From Brevibacillus laterosporus LMG 15441 (GTDB lineage Bacteria > Bacillota > Bacilli > Brevibacillales > Brevibacillaceae), in the NCBI RefSeq assembly GCF_000219535.2, contig NZ_CP007806.1, positions 142,501-206,500 on the forward strand: a stretch of DNA of 64,000 nucleotides, given 5' to 3'. Positions 20,387 through 29,401 of the stretch are shown here, one piece after another (within the stretch, counting starts at the first letter, position 1; the number at the start of each line of letters is the position of its first letter). The position numbers and the translations under genes are program-made. The notes under the pieces were generated by a model. That model made no database searches, was not told where the DNA came from, and saw nothing but the letters and a program-made list of their open reading frames with translations.

Positions 20387-21037
20387 GTGAGTGTTGATCT
20401 CAAGGAGTTGAAACATACTCAATATGATCTGATGTCCGACGAAGAAGTAGTAGAGTTAGTACGAGAGAACGATGCTGAGGCCCTAGAATACCTGATCAAT
20501 AAGTACAAAAATTTCGTACGGGCCAAAGCTCGTTCTTATTTTTTGATCGGGGCGGACCGTGAAGATATTGTACAGGAGGGCATGATTGGCCTATACAAAT
20601 CTATACGGGATTTCAGAGGGGACAAGCTCACTTCGTTTAAGGCATTTGCCGAGTTATGCATTACCCGTCAAATCATTACAGCGATAAAGACGGCAACAAG
20701 GCAGAAGCACATTCCTCTTAACTCTTACGTATCGTTGGACAAGCCCATCTATGATGAGGATTCGGATCGAACATTGCTTGACGTGATTTGTGGAACAAAG
20801 GTAACTGATCCTGAAGAGCTGTTTATTAATCGAGAAGAATTTGACGACATTGAAGGAAAAATGAGTGAAATTCTTAGCGATTTGGAACGTCAGGTACTGA
20901 TGCTTTATCTGGACGGACGTTCCTATCAACAGATCGCAGTTGAGTTGGATCGCCATGTAAAGTCTATCGACAATGCATTGCAACGAGTGAAACGGAAGTT
21001 GGAACGATATCTAGAAGGTAGAGAAGTGCAACTGTAA
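20387..21037 (+). CDS. sigH: RNA polymerase sigma-H factor
   Basis: A 216-aa sigma factor that drives early sporulation and post-exponential genes. Region 2 includes AEALEYLINKYKNFVRAKA and DIVQEGMIGLYKSIRDF. Region 4 near 170-210 has the helix-turn-helix LDGRSYQQIAVELDRHVKS. Length and the conserved N-terminus (DEEVVELVRENDAEAL) match Bacillus SigH. Start GTG 20387 follows CGGAGGG by 6 bases. It is followed by a 288-base gap before rpmG. Confidence 0.95.
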   Translation: MSVDLKELKHTQYDLMSDEEVVELVRENDAEALEYLINKYKNFVRAKARSYFLIGADREDIVQEGMIGLYKSIRDFRGDKLTSFKAFAELCITRQIITAIKTATRQKHIPLNSYVSLDKPIYDEDSDRTLLDVICGTKVTDPEELFINREEFDDIEGKMSEILSDLERQVLMLYLDGRSYQQIAVELDRHVKSIDNALQRVKRKLERYLEGREVQL

Positions 21038-21166
21038 TTTGGAGTTTTACAAGATTGTCTATAGCATGTATTCGGCTATAAACGCAAAAATCCTGTTTTT
21101 TGTCGAATTATATTCAAGGAAAAATTAGTTAGAACGATAGTGTATAAAATTGTCAAGGCATTTCGT

Positions 21167-21229
21167 TGACATTATGCTAGCTGATGTGATAAATTTGTTT
21201 GGTAGCCATAGAGTAGATTCTATGGTTAC
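21167..21229 (+). promoter_or_regulatory. Promoter and leader hairpin of rpmG-secE-nusG
   Basis: TTGACA at 21167-21172 is perfect. The -10 is ATAAAT (21190-21195) or TAAATT (21191-21196), spaced 17 or 18. About 8 bases after it, tagccataga (21204-21213) and tctatggtta (21220-21229) form a 10-bp stem with one G-U pair and a 6-base loop. No T tract follows, so this looks like a leader structure and not a terminator. The rest of the sigH-rpmG gap (21038-21325) shows no gene. Confidence 0.6.
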
Positions 21230-21325
21230 TTCTATGAACATACGGAAAAAAGTAGCGGTTTTTCCCGAGTTTATTTGGGTTGTAGTTATAGTCTTTAGGT
21301 AACAGAAAAGATGGAGGTGGCAATG

Positions 21326-21475
21326 ATGCGAGTAAACATTACATTAGCGTGCACCGATTGCGGTGATCGTAACTATATCAGCACGAAGAACAAGCGTACG
21401 AACCCTGAGCGCATCGAAAAGAAGAAGTATTGCTCCCGTGATAAAAAGCACACAGTTCATCGTGAAACTAAATAA
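21326..21475 (+). CDS. rpmG: 50S ribosomal protein L33
   Basis: A 49-aa protein beginning [20 protein letters not shown] and ending KHTVHRETK. It has C9, C12 and C36; the fourth zinc-ligand position, usually a Cys three residues later, is Asp39. So it may bind zinc incompletely or not at all. GGAGGTGG at 21313-21320 suits ATG 21326 better than ATG 21323. It is the first gene of rpmG-secE-nusG. Confidence 0.93.
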   Translation: MRVNITLACTDCGDRNYISTKNKRTNPERIEKKKYCSRDKKHTVHRETK

Positions 21476-21504
21476 TGATGAACGAAAAGTCTGGAGGTAG
21501 CAAT

Positions 21505-21699
21505 ATGAATATCTTTTCCAGAACAGGTTCGTTTTTAAAAGATGTTGTCTCTGAATTGAAAAAAGTCCGCTGGCCGAATCGCAAAGAGCTGGTTAGCTAT
21601 ACAACAGTCGTTGTGCTTGCGATTACGTTCTTAGCGGTATTTATGTTTGTGGTGGACTTTGGAATTTCAGAGCTAATCGGTCTTATTATTAAGAAGTAG
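21505..21699 (+). CDS. secE: SecE, preprotein translocase subunit
   Basis: A 64-aa single-span membrane protein. SELKKVRWPNRKEL (16-29) is the conserved amphipathic helix, followed by one hydrophobic transmembrane helix (about 33-60). With SecY it forms the protein-conducting channel. Start ATG 21505 is set by CTGGAGGT at 21491-21498. An ATG ten codons earlier overlaps the rpmG stop and lacks a site. Confidence 0.94.
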   Translation: MNIFSRTGSFLKDVVSELKKVRWPNRKELVSYTTVVVLAITFLAVFMFVVDFGISELIGLIIKK

Positions 21700-21715
21700 G
21701 TAATATTCGGGTCTT

Positions 21716-21750
21716 AGGAGGGACGGACGTCTAACGTCCTCGTGGATATG
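21716..21750 (+). promoter_or_regulatory. nusG ribosome-binding site separated from the start by a hairpin
   Basis: The only good Shine-Dalgarno, AGGAGGG (21716-21722), lies 25 bases before ATG 21748. Between them, ggacg (21725-21729) and cgtcc (21735-21739) form a 5-bp GC-rich hairpin with loop tctaa. Folding it out leaves an effective spacing of about 10 bases to ATG 21748, or 4 to GTG 21742. Confidence 0.6.
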
Positions 21751-22284
21751 GAAAAAGCGTGGTATGTCGTTCATACTTACTCTGGGTATGAAAACAAGGT
21801 TAAAGCGAATCTGGAAAAACGTGTTGAGTCTATGGGCATGGAAGACAAAATCTTTCGGGTGCTTGTTCCTACTGAGGAAGAAGTAGAGAATAAAGACGGT
21901 AAAAAACGCACAGTTACCAAAAAGGTATTTCCTGGATACGTGCTTGTTGAAATGGTTATGACGGACGATTCATGGTATGTCGTGCGGAATACCCCAGGGG
22001 TCACGGGTTTTGTCGGATCCACTGGAGCTGGTTCCAAACCAACAGCGTTGCTTCCTGAAGAAGCGGATACAATTCTCAAAACAATGGGATTTGAAGCGCC
22101 GAAAGTTAGGATCGATTTTGATCTTCGCGACATGGTTACTGTAAAGGATGGTCCTTTCACAGGTCGTGATGGAGAAATCATTGAAATTCTGGCCGACAAA
22201 CAAAAAATTCGCGTGCTATTGGATATTTTCGGTCGCGAGACACCAGTTGAATTAGATTATACACAAGTTGAAAAAATGGATTAA
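21748..22284 (+). CDS. nusG: NusG transcription elongation/termination factor
   Basis: A 178-aa protein. The NGN domain begins EKAWYVVHTYSGYENKVKAN, contains FPGYVLVEM, and binds the RNA polymerase clamp. The C-terminal KOW domain has VKDGPFTGRDGEIIEI (near 130-146) and contacts Rho or S10. It modulates pausing and couples transcription to translation. ATG 21748 gives the conserved start MEKAWYVV; GTG 21742 is two codons earlier. An unusual hairpin lies between the binding site and the start. Confidence 0.95.
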   Translation: MEKAWYVVHTYSGYENKVKANLEKRVESMGMEDKIFRVLVPTEEEVENKDGKKRTVTKKVFPGYVLVEMVMTDDSWYVVRNTPGVTGFVGSTGAGSKPTALLPEEADTILKTMGFEAPKVRIDFDLRDMVTVKDGPFTGRDGEIIEILADKQKIRVLLDIFGRETPVELDYTQVEKMD

Positions 22285-22375
22285 GAACTCATCTTGAAAA
22301 GTATCGTGTCATATGATACAGTTCTTGATGATTCTAGAATCTGCAGACGAATGCGGTTCTCAATCTCACTACTGA

Positions 22376-22402
22376 TTGACTTATATGGTTTTTTGGTAGA
22401 GT
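22376..22402 (+). promoter_or_regulatory. Possible weak promoter before rplK
   Basis: TTGACT at 22376-22381 and TAGAGT at 22397-22402 are spaced only 15, with TG one base before the -10. If used, transcription would begin inside the L1-like RNA element at 22401-22432 and remove its 5' strand. So this may be chance, with rplK read from upstream. Confidence 0.25.
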
Positions 22403-22432
22403 GGGAGGGGCGAGTACCCCGCATTACCACAC
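22401..22432 (+). promoter_or_regulatory. Candidate L1-binding RNA element upstream of rplK
   Basis: GTGG (22401-22404) pairs with CCAC (22427-22430). Inside, GGGG (22407-22410) pairs with CCCC (22417-22420), leaving GA on one side and GCATTA on the other. The layout GTGGGAGG...ACCACA resembles the L1-stalk base of the 23S rRNA (138-196 here). L1 repression of the L11-L1 operon is established in E. coli; applying it here is inference. Confidence 0.55.
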
Positions 22433-22453
22433 ACGAAGAAGGAGGTGTATTAC

Positions 22454-22879
22454 GTGGCTAAGAAGGTAATCCGCGTAATTAAACTACAAATTCCAGCAGG
22501 TAAGGCAAACCCTGCACCTCCAGTAGGTCCGGCACTCGGTCAAGCTGGGGTTAATATCATGGGCTTCTGTAAAGAATTTAACGCTCGTACAGAGAGTGAA
22601 GCAGGAATGATCATTCCAGTAGAAATTACTGTATTTGAAGATCGTTCTTTCACATTCATTACAAAAACTCCACCGGCAGCAGTTTTGTTGAAAAAAGCAG
22701 CAGGAATCGAGTCTGGTTCTGGCGTGCCTAACAAAACAAAAGTTGCTACTTTGAAACGTGATAAAGTTCGTGATATCGCGATCTTGAAACAACCGGATCT
22801 AAACGCAGCTTCTGTTGAAGCAGCTATGCGTATGGTTGAAGGTACTGCCCGTTCTATGGGTATCGTAATCGAAGACTAA
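22454..22879 (+). CDS. rplK: 50S ribosomal protein L11
   Basis: A 141-aa protein at the base of the L7/L12 stalk that binds 23S rRNA helices 43-44 and is needed for RelA-type stringent sensing. The proline-rich N-terminal segment [20 protein letters not shown] is the factor-binding face and thiostrepton site. The C-terminal RNA-binding domain includes SMGI near the end. GTG 22454 is chosen because AAGGAGGTG ends 7 bases upstream; GTG 22445 is inside that site. Confidence 0.97.
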   Translation: MAKKVIRVIKLQIPAGKANPAPPVGPALGQAGVNIMGFCKEFNARTESEAGMIIPVEITVFEDRSFTFITKTPPAAVLLKKAAGIESGSGVPNKTKVATLKRDKVRDIAILKQPDLNAASVEAAMRMVEGTARSMGIVIED

Positions 22880-22900
22880 TTTGTCTTTGATTGCTTGTTA

Positions 22901-22960
22901 AGGGTGAGTTACAAGCTTTGGAACTCACCCTGTGGGAGGATTAAACCGCTACGACCACAT
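22901..22960 (+). promoter_or_regulatory. rplA leader: hairpin plus second L1-like element
   Basis: A perfect 10-bp stem, agggtgagtt (22901-22910) with aactcaccct (22922-22931), runs straight into GTGGGAGG (22932-22939) and ACCAC (22954-22958), where GTGG can pair with CCAC. The second part repeats the design of the element before rplK. No T tract follows, so this is unlikely to be a terminator. Confidence 0.6.
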
Positions 22961-22977
22961 TGAAGGGAGATTTGCAA

Positions 22978-23661
22978 ATGCCTAAGCATGGTAAAAAATA
23001 TCTAGAAGCTACAAAGCAGATCGATAAGACTAAAGTTTATCCTGTAACTGAAGCGATCGAGCTAGTGAAAAACGTAGCTTCTGCTAAATTTGATGAAACA
23101 GTTGAGGCAGCATTCCGTTTGGGTGTAGATCCAAAACGTGCTGACCAACAAATTCGTGGTGCTGTTGTATTGCCACACGGTACTGGTAAAGTACAACGTG
23201 TTCTTGTATTTGCTAGAGGTGAAAAAGCGAAAGAAGCTGAAGCAGCTGGAGCAGATTATGTAGGCGATGCAGACATGCTTGCTAAAATCCAAGGTGGATG
23301 GTTTGAGTTCGACGTTATCGTTGCTACTCCAGACATGATGGGTGAAGTAGGTAAATTGGGTCGCGTATTAGGTCCTAAAGGTCTAATGCCAAACCCTAAA
23401 ACTGGAACTGTAACATTTGATGTTACAAAAGCAGTTAATGAAATCAAAGCTGGTAAGATCGAATACCGTGTAGAAAAAGGTGGTATCATCCACGCTCCTA
23501 TCGGTAAAGTATCCTTTGATGTTCAAAAACTAACTGAAAACCTTGCAGCTCTGACAGATGCGCTTAACCGTGCAAAACCAGCAGCAGCTAAAGGTATTTA
23601 CATGAAGAGCGTATCTATCAGCTCCACTATGGGTCCTGGTGTACGCGTTGATGTAAAATAA
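22978..23661 (+). CDS. rplA: 50S ribosomal protein L1
   Basis: A 227-aa two-domain protein of the mobile L1 stalk that moves deacylated tRNA out of the E site. The signature [20 protein letters not shown] lies near 123-142. In other bacteria it represses its own mRNA by binding a stalk-like leader. Start ATG 22978 follows GAAGGGAG; TTG 22960 would lie inside the leader element. It forms a two-gene unit with rplK. Confidence 0.97.
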   Translation: MPKHGKKYLEATKQIDKTKVYPVTEAIELVKNVASAKFDETVEAAFRLGVDPKRADQQIRGAVVLPHGTGKVQRVLVFARGEKAKEAEAAGADYVGDADMLAKIQGGWFEFDVIVATPDMMGEVGKLGRVLGPKGLMPNPKTGTVTFDVTKAVNEIKAGKIEYRVEKGGIIHAPIGKVSFDVQKLTENLAALTDALNRAKPAAAKGIYMKSVSISSTMGPGVRVDVK

Positions 23662-23667
23662 TTACAG

Positions 23668-23696
23668 TTGACTTCTACTAGAGAAGTTGATAATAT
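23668..23696 (+). promoter_or_regulatory. Promoter of rplJ-rplL
   Basis: TTGACT (23668-23673) and TAATAT (23691-23696) are spaced 17. It lies just after the rplA stop and directly upstream of the L10 leader, which supports its use. Confidence 0.65.
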
Positions 23697-23704
23697 ATAA
23701 CCTG

Positions 23705-23850
23705 TTGTTAAAGAGAATATTGTCATGCCGCAGACAGAGGGTGCAATGAACCGAATGGTAAGTTGCTTAATTTCCTTCCGAGGTGTGTACTATTAATAGA
23801 TTAGCTCTGTTGATATGTGCCCTCGCGAACGTCTGCGAGGGCATTTTCAA
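23705..23850 (+). promoter_or_regulatory. L10 (rplJ) autoregulatory leader with terminator
   Basis: The conserved pieces of the Firmicute L10 leader are visible: ATGCCGCAGACAGAGGGTG near 23724 and TTCCGAGGTGT near 23776. A strong terminator follows, tgccctcgc (23818-23826) pairing with gcgagggca (23835-23843), then TTTT. In the established mechanism the L10-L12 complex binds the leader and favours termination, lowering rplJ-rplL expression. Confidence 0.85.
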
Positions 23851-23886
23851 TTTACATTAGGAATGATTGCACGGGAGGTGTAACAA

Positions 23887-24402
23887 ATGGCAGAAATTCG
23901 TCCAACTGTTATCCGTGAAGAGAAAGCACAAGTTATCAGCGAAATCGCTACTAAGTTACGCGAAAGCCAAACAACTGTAGTAGCTGACTATCGTGGTCTT
24001 ACAGTTGCTCAGGTAACTGAACTTCGTAAACAATTGCGTGAAGCTGGCGTTGAATTTAAAGTATACAAAAATACTTTGGCTCGTTTAGCTACAGCTCAAG
24101 AAAACTTGAGCGATTTGGACCAATACCTTTTGGGACCAAACGTAATTGCTTTCTCCAAAGATGACGTGATTGCTCCTGCGAAGATCATCGCTGACTTCGC
24201 AAAGAAAAATGAAGCACTTGAAATCAAAGGTGGAGTTATTGAAGGTAAAGTAGTAGGCGATGCTGAAATCAAAGCACTTGCTGCACTACCATCTCGCGAA
24301 GGCTTGTTGTCTATGCTTCTCAGCGTACTACAAGCACCAGTTCGCAACTTCGCGCTTGCGGTTAAAGCTGTTTCCGAACAAAAAGAAGGCCAGGGTGCCT
24401 AA
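23887..24402 (+). CDS. rplJ: 50S ribosomal protein L10
   Basis: A 171-aa protein that anchors L7/L12 dimers to 23S rRNA and L11. The N-terminal RNA-binding part includes [20 protein letters not shown] near 30-50. The C-terminal helix (about 135-165) carries the L12 docking sites. Start ATG 23887 follows GGGAGGTG. It is controlled by the leader immediately upstream and translated just before rplL. Confidence 0.97.
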   Translation: MAEIRPTVIREEKAQVISEIATKLRESQTTVVADYRGLTVAQVTELRKQLREAGVEFKVYKNTLARLATAQENLSDLDQYLLGPNVIAFSKDDVIAPAKIIADFAKKNEALEIKGGVIEGKVVGDAEIKALAALPSREGLLSMLLSVLQAPVRNFALAVKAVSEQKEGQGA

Positions 24403-24433
24403 TTCGTTATAAGAAAGATTGGAGGACAATAAA

Positions 24434-24793
24434 ATGAATCATGAACAAATTTTAGAAGCTATTAAAGGTATGTCCGTTCTTGAATTGAACGATCTAGTAA
24501 AAGCAATCGAAGAAGAGTTTGGTGTAACTGCTGCAGCTCCTGTAGCTGTTATGGCTGGTGGCGCTGAAGCAGCTGCTGAGCAAACTGAGTTCACTGTTAA
24601 CCTAGTTAGCGGCGGAGCTTCCAAAATCAACGTAATCAAAGTTGTTCGCGAAATCACTGGTCTTGGCTTGAAAGAAGCTAAAGACTTGGTAGATAACGCT
24701 CCTAAAGCTCTTAAAGAAGGCGTTTCTAAAGACGAAGCTGAAGGCATGAAAGCTAAGCTTGAAGAAGCAGGTGCAACTGTAGAAGTTAAGTAA
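24434..24793 (+). CDS. rplL: 50S ribosomal protein L7/L12
   Basis: A 119-aa acidic stalk protein. The N-terminal dimer domain (1-32) is followed by an Ala/Gly-rich hinge (33-52) and the globular factor-binding domain, with [20 protein letters not shown] near 78-97. It recruits EF-Tu, EF-G and other GTPases. ATG 24434 is preferred because TTGGAGG lies upstream at 24419-24425; the ATG at 24419 falls within that site. Confidence 0.97.
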   Translation: MNHEQILEAIKGMSVLELNDLVKAIEEEFGVTAAAPVAVMAGGAEAAAEQTEFTVNLVSGGASKINVIKVVREITGLGLKEAKDLVDNAPKALKEGVSKDEAEGMKAKLEEAGATVEVK

Positions 24794-24811
24794 TTCTTCT
24801 ACTGTCTATAG

Positions 24812-24848
24812 AGAAATCCCCCTTACCTATAAAGGTTGGGGGATTTCT
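24812..24848 (+). terminator. Hairpin after rplL
   Basis: An 11-bp stem, agaaatccccc (24812-24822) with gggggatttct (24838-24848), plus an inner ACCT/AGGT pairing. The downstream sequence is not T-rich, so it may only partly terminate, or stabilise the rplJL mRNA end. Confidence 0.65.
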
Positions 24849-24901
24849 GCTATCTAGGCTTATTTCATTTTAATGAATTGCTTGGGAAAGGAGGCAAGAG
24901 G

Positions 24902-25498
24902 ATGAGTGATCATTATTACACAAACCGACCACAATCGGCACATGAGGAAGTTGAATTTGATTTTGAGCTGCGTGGAAAAACCTATCACTTTACTACCGAT
25001 AGTGGTGTTTTTTCTCGGGAACGAATTGATTTTGGGAGCGTGCTCTTAATAGAAACCATGCAGTTTTCGGAACGTGCACGCGTTCTTGATGTAGGCTGTG
25101 GCTACGGTCCGATAGGTTTTGCAGCTGCATCGATAGCTAACAAGGGTCTCGTTACCATGATTGATATAAATGAACGAGCAGTAGCGCTTGCGAAACGGAA
25201 TGCAGAGCGAAATGGTGTTTCCAATGTGGAGATTATGGCCAGTGACCTTTACGAACAAGTAGAGGGTAGAGAGTTTGATGTTATCTTAACCAATCCTCCC
25301 ATCCGAGCTGGAAAAGAGACGGTGCATCACATTTTCACGGAAGGCTATAAGCTTTTAGCGCCTGATGGTGAGATGTGGGTTGTTATTCAAAAAAAGCAAG
25401 GCGCACCATCTGCAATTAAAAAATTAGAAGAATATTTTCGAGAGGTAGAAACTGTCGAAAAAAGCAAGGGTTATTTTATCATTCGAGCAAAAAAATGA
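24902..25498 (+). CDS. Class I SAM-dependent methyltransferase, RsmC/YbxB-like
   Basis: A 198-aa protein with SAM-binding motif I VLDVGCGYGPIGFAAA near 61-76, acidic motif II MIDINERAV, and the base-methylating signature NPPI near 134-137. NPP(Y/I) enzymes methylate exocyclic amines of guanine or adenine. Similarity is to RsmC (16S rRNA G1207), and the Bacillus ortholog ybxB sits in the same place between rplL and rpoB. The target here is inferred. Start ATG 24902 follows AAAGGAGG. Confidence 0.87.
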   Translation: MSDHYYTNRPQSAHEEVEFDFELRGKTYHFTTDSGVFSRERIDFGSVLLIETMQFSERARVLDVGCGYGPIGFAAASIANKGLVTMIDINERAVALAKRNAERNGVSNVEIMASDLYEQVEGREFDVILTNPPIRAGKETVHHIFTEGYKLLAPDGEMWVVIQKKQGAPSAIKKLEEYFREVETVEKSKGYFIIRAKK

Positions 25499-25673
25499 CC
25501 AAATCTCCTTGACGAGGCATTTGCCTTATGTTAACATTATAAAATGTCAATATGGGTTAAATGTCTAAACTGAGCGATTCCTGATTTGTCAATACCTTTT
25601 TATGCTGATTTTTTAGTGTTGAGGGTTAAAGCTGTAAAAGGTTGGGAATTCTTTTAGAATAGAGTTTTTTATC

Positions 25674-25710
25674 AAAAATGAGGTTAAATGGTTAACCCAT
25701 TTTTATTTTT
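25674..25710 (+). terminator. Terminator or attenuator upstream of rpoB
   Basis: aaaaatg (25674-25680), a bulged a, then ggttaa (25682-25687) pair with ttaacc (25692-25697) and cattttt (25698-25704). That gives 13 bp around loop atgg, followed by ATTTTTG. It would separate rplJL transcription from rpoBC. Confidence 0.65.
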
Positions 25711-25736
25711 GTGTCTTCAGTGTCTGGTGTTATATT
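25709..25736 (+). promoter_or_regulatory. Candidate rpoB promoter with extended -10
   Basis: TGtTATATT at 25728-25736 is an extended -10. The -35, TTGTGT (25709-25714), is weak with spacing 16. It lies immediately after the terminator-like hairpin and about 100 bases before rpoB, which makes sense as a dedicated promoter. Confidence 0.5.
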
Positions 25737-25834
25737 ACTAGATGCTTTCCGTTTTCCTAAATATTAAGAGGGAAGACATGTTGCGGTCAACATCTAATAA
25801 AGGATGTTGCAACAAATAGTGAGGGGTGAATGAG

Positions 25835-28800
25835 TTGGCAGGTAAACTGGTCCAGAGCGGTAAGCACCGCCAGCGTCGCACGTATTCTCGAATCAACGAA
25901 GTACTGGGACTACCTAACCTAATCGAAATTCAGCAAAAATCCTACCAATGGTTTTTGGATACTGGTTTAAGAGAAATGTTCCAAGACATTTCGCCAATCC
26001 AAGACTTTACTGGTAATTTAGTGCTGGAGTTTATTGATTATAGTCTTGGTGAGCCTAAATACGGCGTAGACGAGTCGAAGGAACGTGATGTAACGTATGC
26101 TGCTCCATTGCGTGTTAAAGTACGTCTTCTAAACAAAGAGACGGGCGAAGTGAAGGAGCAAGAAGTCTTTATGGGAGATTTCCCACTGATGACAGAAACG
26201 GGTACCTTCATTATAAATGGAGCGGAGCGCGTTATTGTCAGTCAGCTCGTTCGTTCCCCTAGTGTTTACTATAACACTAAAATTGATAAGAACGGTAAAC
26301 AGACTTTTAGCGCTACTGTTATTCCGAACCGTGGAGCATGGCTTGAACTTGAAACCGATGCGAAAGATATTATTTATGTGCGTATCGATCGTACTCGTAA
26401 AATTCCAGTTACAGTATTACTTCGTGCTTTAGGTTTTGGAACTGATAAAGATATTCTAGACCTGCTGGGTCATGACGAGAAATTCGTTAACAACACGCTT
26501 GAAAAAGATAACACCGATTCTACTGAGAAAGCTTTGATCGAAATCTATGAGCGTTTGCGTCCAGGTGAACCACCTACAGTAGAGAACGCGAAGAGCTTAT
26601 TGATTTCTCGCTTCTTTGATCCAAAGCGCTATGATTTAGCATCAGTAGGTCGCTATAAAATGAACAAAAAGCTCCATATTAAAAACCGCCTATTCAACCA
26701 ACGTCTTGCTGAGACGCTGATTGATAAATCAACAGGTGAAATCCTTGCAGAAGCAGGTCAAATTATTGACCGTCGTGTTATGGAAAAGATTCTTCCTATG
26801 TTGGAGGGTGGCGTAAACTATGTGGACGTACGTACACATGGTGGAGTTCTAGAAAATGAAACGATTACTCTTCAATCTATAGATATCTTTGATGAAGAAG
26901 GTAAAGTAGTTAAGGTTATCGGTAATGCGAATATCGATATGTCTGTAAAGCATATTACTCCAGCAGACATCGTTTCGGCAATTAACTATTTTATTAACCT
27001 ACTGCATCGTGTAGGTACTACAGACGATATCGACCATTTGGGTAACCGTCGTCTGCGTTCTGTAGGTGAATTGTTACAGAACCAATTCCGTATCGGTCTT
27101 TCTCGTATGGAACGCGTGGTTCGTGAACGCATGTCCATTCAAGATCAAAATCAAATTACACCGCAGGCTTTGATTAACATCCGTCCTGTGATCGCGGCAA
27201 TCAAAGAGTTCTTTGGTAGCTCCCAGCTTTCACAGTTCATGGATCAAACGAATCCGCTTGCTGAGTTAACACATAAACGCCGTTTGTCCGCATTAGGACC
27301 TGGTGGTTTGACGCGTGAACGCGCTGGTTTCGAAGTGCGAGACGTGCATCACTCTCACTATGGACGTATGTGTCCGATCGAGACTCCAGAGGGACCAAAC
27401 ATCGGTTTGATCAACTCCTTGTCTACGTTTGCTCGTATTAATGATTACGGCTTTATTGAAACACCTCGCCGTAAAATTAATCCTGAAACAGGCGTTGTGT
27501 TGTCTGAGATTGAATACCTGACTGCTGATGAAGAGGATGTATATAACGTAGCTCAGTCGAATCAGCCACTAGCTGAAGATGGCAGATTTGCTAACGAGAT
27601 GGTTATTTGCCGCCGTAAAGGTGAAATCCTTAACGTTCCTCGCGATAAGGTAGACTTTATGGACATCTCTCCTAAGCAGGTTGTATCGGTTGCGACAGCG
27701 TTGATTCCGTTCCTTGAGAACGATGACGCCAACCGCGCCCTAATGGGATCAAACATGCAACGTCAGGCCGTTCCTTTGCTAATTCCTCAAGCTCCATTTG
27801 TAGGAACTGGTATGGAACATAAAGCAGCGCAAGACTCCGGTGTTGCGGTTGTTGCAAAATGGCCTGGAAAAGTAGAGCGTGTAACAGCTCGCGAAGTAAC
27901 TGTTCGACGTTATATAGAGGTTGATGGCAAACAAGTTCTTGGAGACCTAGATAAATATAAAATGCACAAATTTATCCGTTCTAACCAAGGGACTTGCATT
28001 AACCAACGTCCGATTGTAATGCCTGGCGATATTATCGAAAAAGGCGATATTATCGGTGATGGTCCGTCCACTGAGAAGGGCGAATTGGCGCTTGGTCGCA
28101 ACGTAATCGTAGCGTTTATGACTTGGGAAGGTTATAACTACGAGGATGCGATCTTGCTAAGTGAAAAACTGGTTAAAGATGACGTCTACACGTCCATTCA
28201 TATTGAAGAATATGAATCAGAAGCACGTGATACGAAACTAGGACCAGAAGAGATTACACGCGATATTCCGAACGTAGGGGAAGAGGCGCTGAAGAATCTT
28301 GATGAACGTGGTATCATTCGCGTTGGTGCCGAAATCCGCGATGGCGATATCCTGGTTGGTAAAGTAACGCCTAAGGGTGTAACAGAGCTAACAGCAGAAG
28401 AGCGCCTATTGCATGCGATCTTCGGTGAAAAGGCACGCGAAGTTCGTGATACATCACTACGTGTACCACACGGTGGCTCCGGTATTATTGTTGATGTAAA
28501 AGTATTTACGCGCGACAATGGCGATGAATTGCCTCCAGGTGTTAATCAACTAGTGCGTGTATACATTGCTCAAAAACGTAAGATTTCCGTTGGGGATAAA
28601 ATGGCCGGTCGACATGGTAACAAAGGGGTTATTGCCCGTATCATGCCGGAAGAAGATATGCCGTTCCTACCGGATGGTTCTCCAGTTGAGATCGTCTTGA
28701 ATCCACTGGGTGTACCATCGCGTATGAACATCGGTCAGGTACTTGAAACACATTTAGGTATGGCTGCTAAATTGTTGGGTATTCACGTAGCGACTCCTGT

Positions 28801-29371
28801 TTTCGACGGTGCGCGTCAAGCCGATGTTCTTGATACACTCGAAGAAGCTGGATTAGACCGTGACGGTAAAACCCTCCTATACGATGGCCGTACAGGTGAA
28901 TCATTTGATCGCCGTGTAACAGTAGGTTGCGTGTACATGCTGAAACTGGCTCACTTGGTTGACGATAAGATTCATGCTCGTTCAACTGGACCATACTCTC
29001 TTGTTACGCAACAACCATTGGGTGGTAAAGCCCAATTTGGTGGTCAGCGCTTCGGGGAGATGGAGGTATGGGCGCTTGAAGCATACGGTGCCGCATATAC
29101 TCTGCAAGAGATCCTCACCGTTAAATCTGACGATGTTGTTGGTCGTGTTAAAACGTACGAAGCGATCGTTAAAGGTGAAAACGTACCAGAACCGGGCGTT
29201 CCAGAATCATTCAAAGTATTGATTAAAGAACTTCAAAGCTTAGGTATGGACGTAAAAATCCTCTCTGGTGACGAGCAGGAAATTGAAATGCGCGAAACCG
29301 ATGATGAGGATGAAGGAACTGGAGAAAAGTTAAATCTCTTACCTGAAAGCATAGGCGCACAAGATGAGTAA
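25835..29371 (+). CDS. rpoB: RNA polymerase beta subunit
   Basis: A 1178-aa catalytic subunit. Visible hallmarks are [15 protein letters not shown] near the start and the rifampicin pocket [20 protein letters not shown] followed by [14 protein letters not shown], with all usual sensitive-type residues. [12 protein letters not shown] and the C-terminal switch region [19 protein letters not shown] are also present. The acidic C-terminal tail is shorter than in B. subtilis. Start TTG 25835 follows GAGGGGTG by 6 bases and gives the usual start MAGKLVQ; GTG 25826 overlaps that site. rpoC follows after 30 bases. Confidence 0.97.
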   Translation: MAGKLVQSGKHRQRRTYSRINEVLGLPNLIEIQQKSYQWFLDTGLREMFQDISPIQDFTGNLVLEFIDYSLGEPKYGVDESKERDVTYAAPLRVKVRLLNKETGEVKEQEVFMGDFPLMTETGTFIINGAERVIVSQLVRSPSVYYNTKIDKNGKQTFSATVIPNRGAWLELETDAKDIIYVRIDRTRKIPVTVLLRALGFGTDKDILDLLGHDEKFVNNTLEKDNTDSTEKALIEIYERLRPGEPPTVENAKSLLISRFFDPKRYDLASVGRYKMNKKLHIKNRLFNQRLAETLIDKSTGEILAEAGQIIDRRVMEKILPMLEGGVNYVDVRTHGGVLENETITLQSIDIFDEEGKVVKVIGNANIDMSVKHITPADIVSAINYFINLLHRVGTTDDIDHLGNRRLRSVGELLQNQFRIGLSRMERVVRERMSIQDQNQITPQALINIRPVIAAIKEFFGSSQLSQFMDQTNPLAELTHKRRLSALGPGGLTRERAGFEVRDVHHSHYGRMCPIETPEGPNIGLINSLSTFARINDYGFIETPRRKINPETGVVLSEIEYLTADEEDVYNVAQSNQPLAEDGRFANEMVICRRKGEILNVPRDKVDFMDISPKQVVSVATALIPFLENDDANRALMGSNMQRQAVPLLIPQAPFVGTGMEHKAAQDSGVAVVAKWPGKVERVTAREVTVRRYIEVDGKQVLGDLDKYKMHKFIRSNQGTCINQRPIVMPGDIIEKGDIIGDGPSTEKGELALGRNVIVAFMTWEGYNYEDAILLSEKLVKDDVYTSIHIEEYESEARDTKLGPEEITRDIPNVGEEALKNLDERGIIRVGAEIRDGDILVGKVTPKGVTELTAEERLLHAIFGEKAREVRDTSLRVPHGGSGIIVDVKVFTRDNGDELPPGVNQLVRVYIAQKRKISVGDKMAGRHGNKGVIARIMPEEDMPFLPDGSPVEIVLNPLGVPSRMNIGQVLETHLGMAAKLLGIHVATPVFDGARQADVLDTLEEAGLDRDGKTLLYDGRTGESFDRRVTVGCVYMLKLAHLVDDKIHARSTGPYSLVTQQPLGGKAQFGGQRFGEMEVWALEAYGAAYTLQEILTVKSDDVVGRVKTYEAIVKGENVPEPGVPESFKVLIKELQSLGMDVKILSGDEQEIEMRETDDEDEGTGEKLNLLPESIGAQDE

Positions 29372-29401
29372 GATTCCGGTACAAGAGGGAGGTAACGCCC
29401 T

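Larger units (their letters stand above)
25499..25834 (+). promoter_or_regulatory. rpoB upstream region and leader
   Basis: A 336-base gap. TTGACG (25509-25514) with TAACAT (25532-25537) is a weak upstream promoter candidate. A terminator-like hairpin follows at 25674-25710 and a second promoter at 25709-25736. In the leader, ATGTTG (25778-25783) can pair with CAACAT (25788-25793), while CAACATC (25788-25794) can instead pair with GATGTTG (25803-25809). The two hairpins exclude each other. The rpoB binding site GAGGGGTG (25821-25828) lies just after. Confidence 0.5.
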
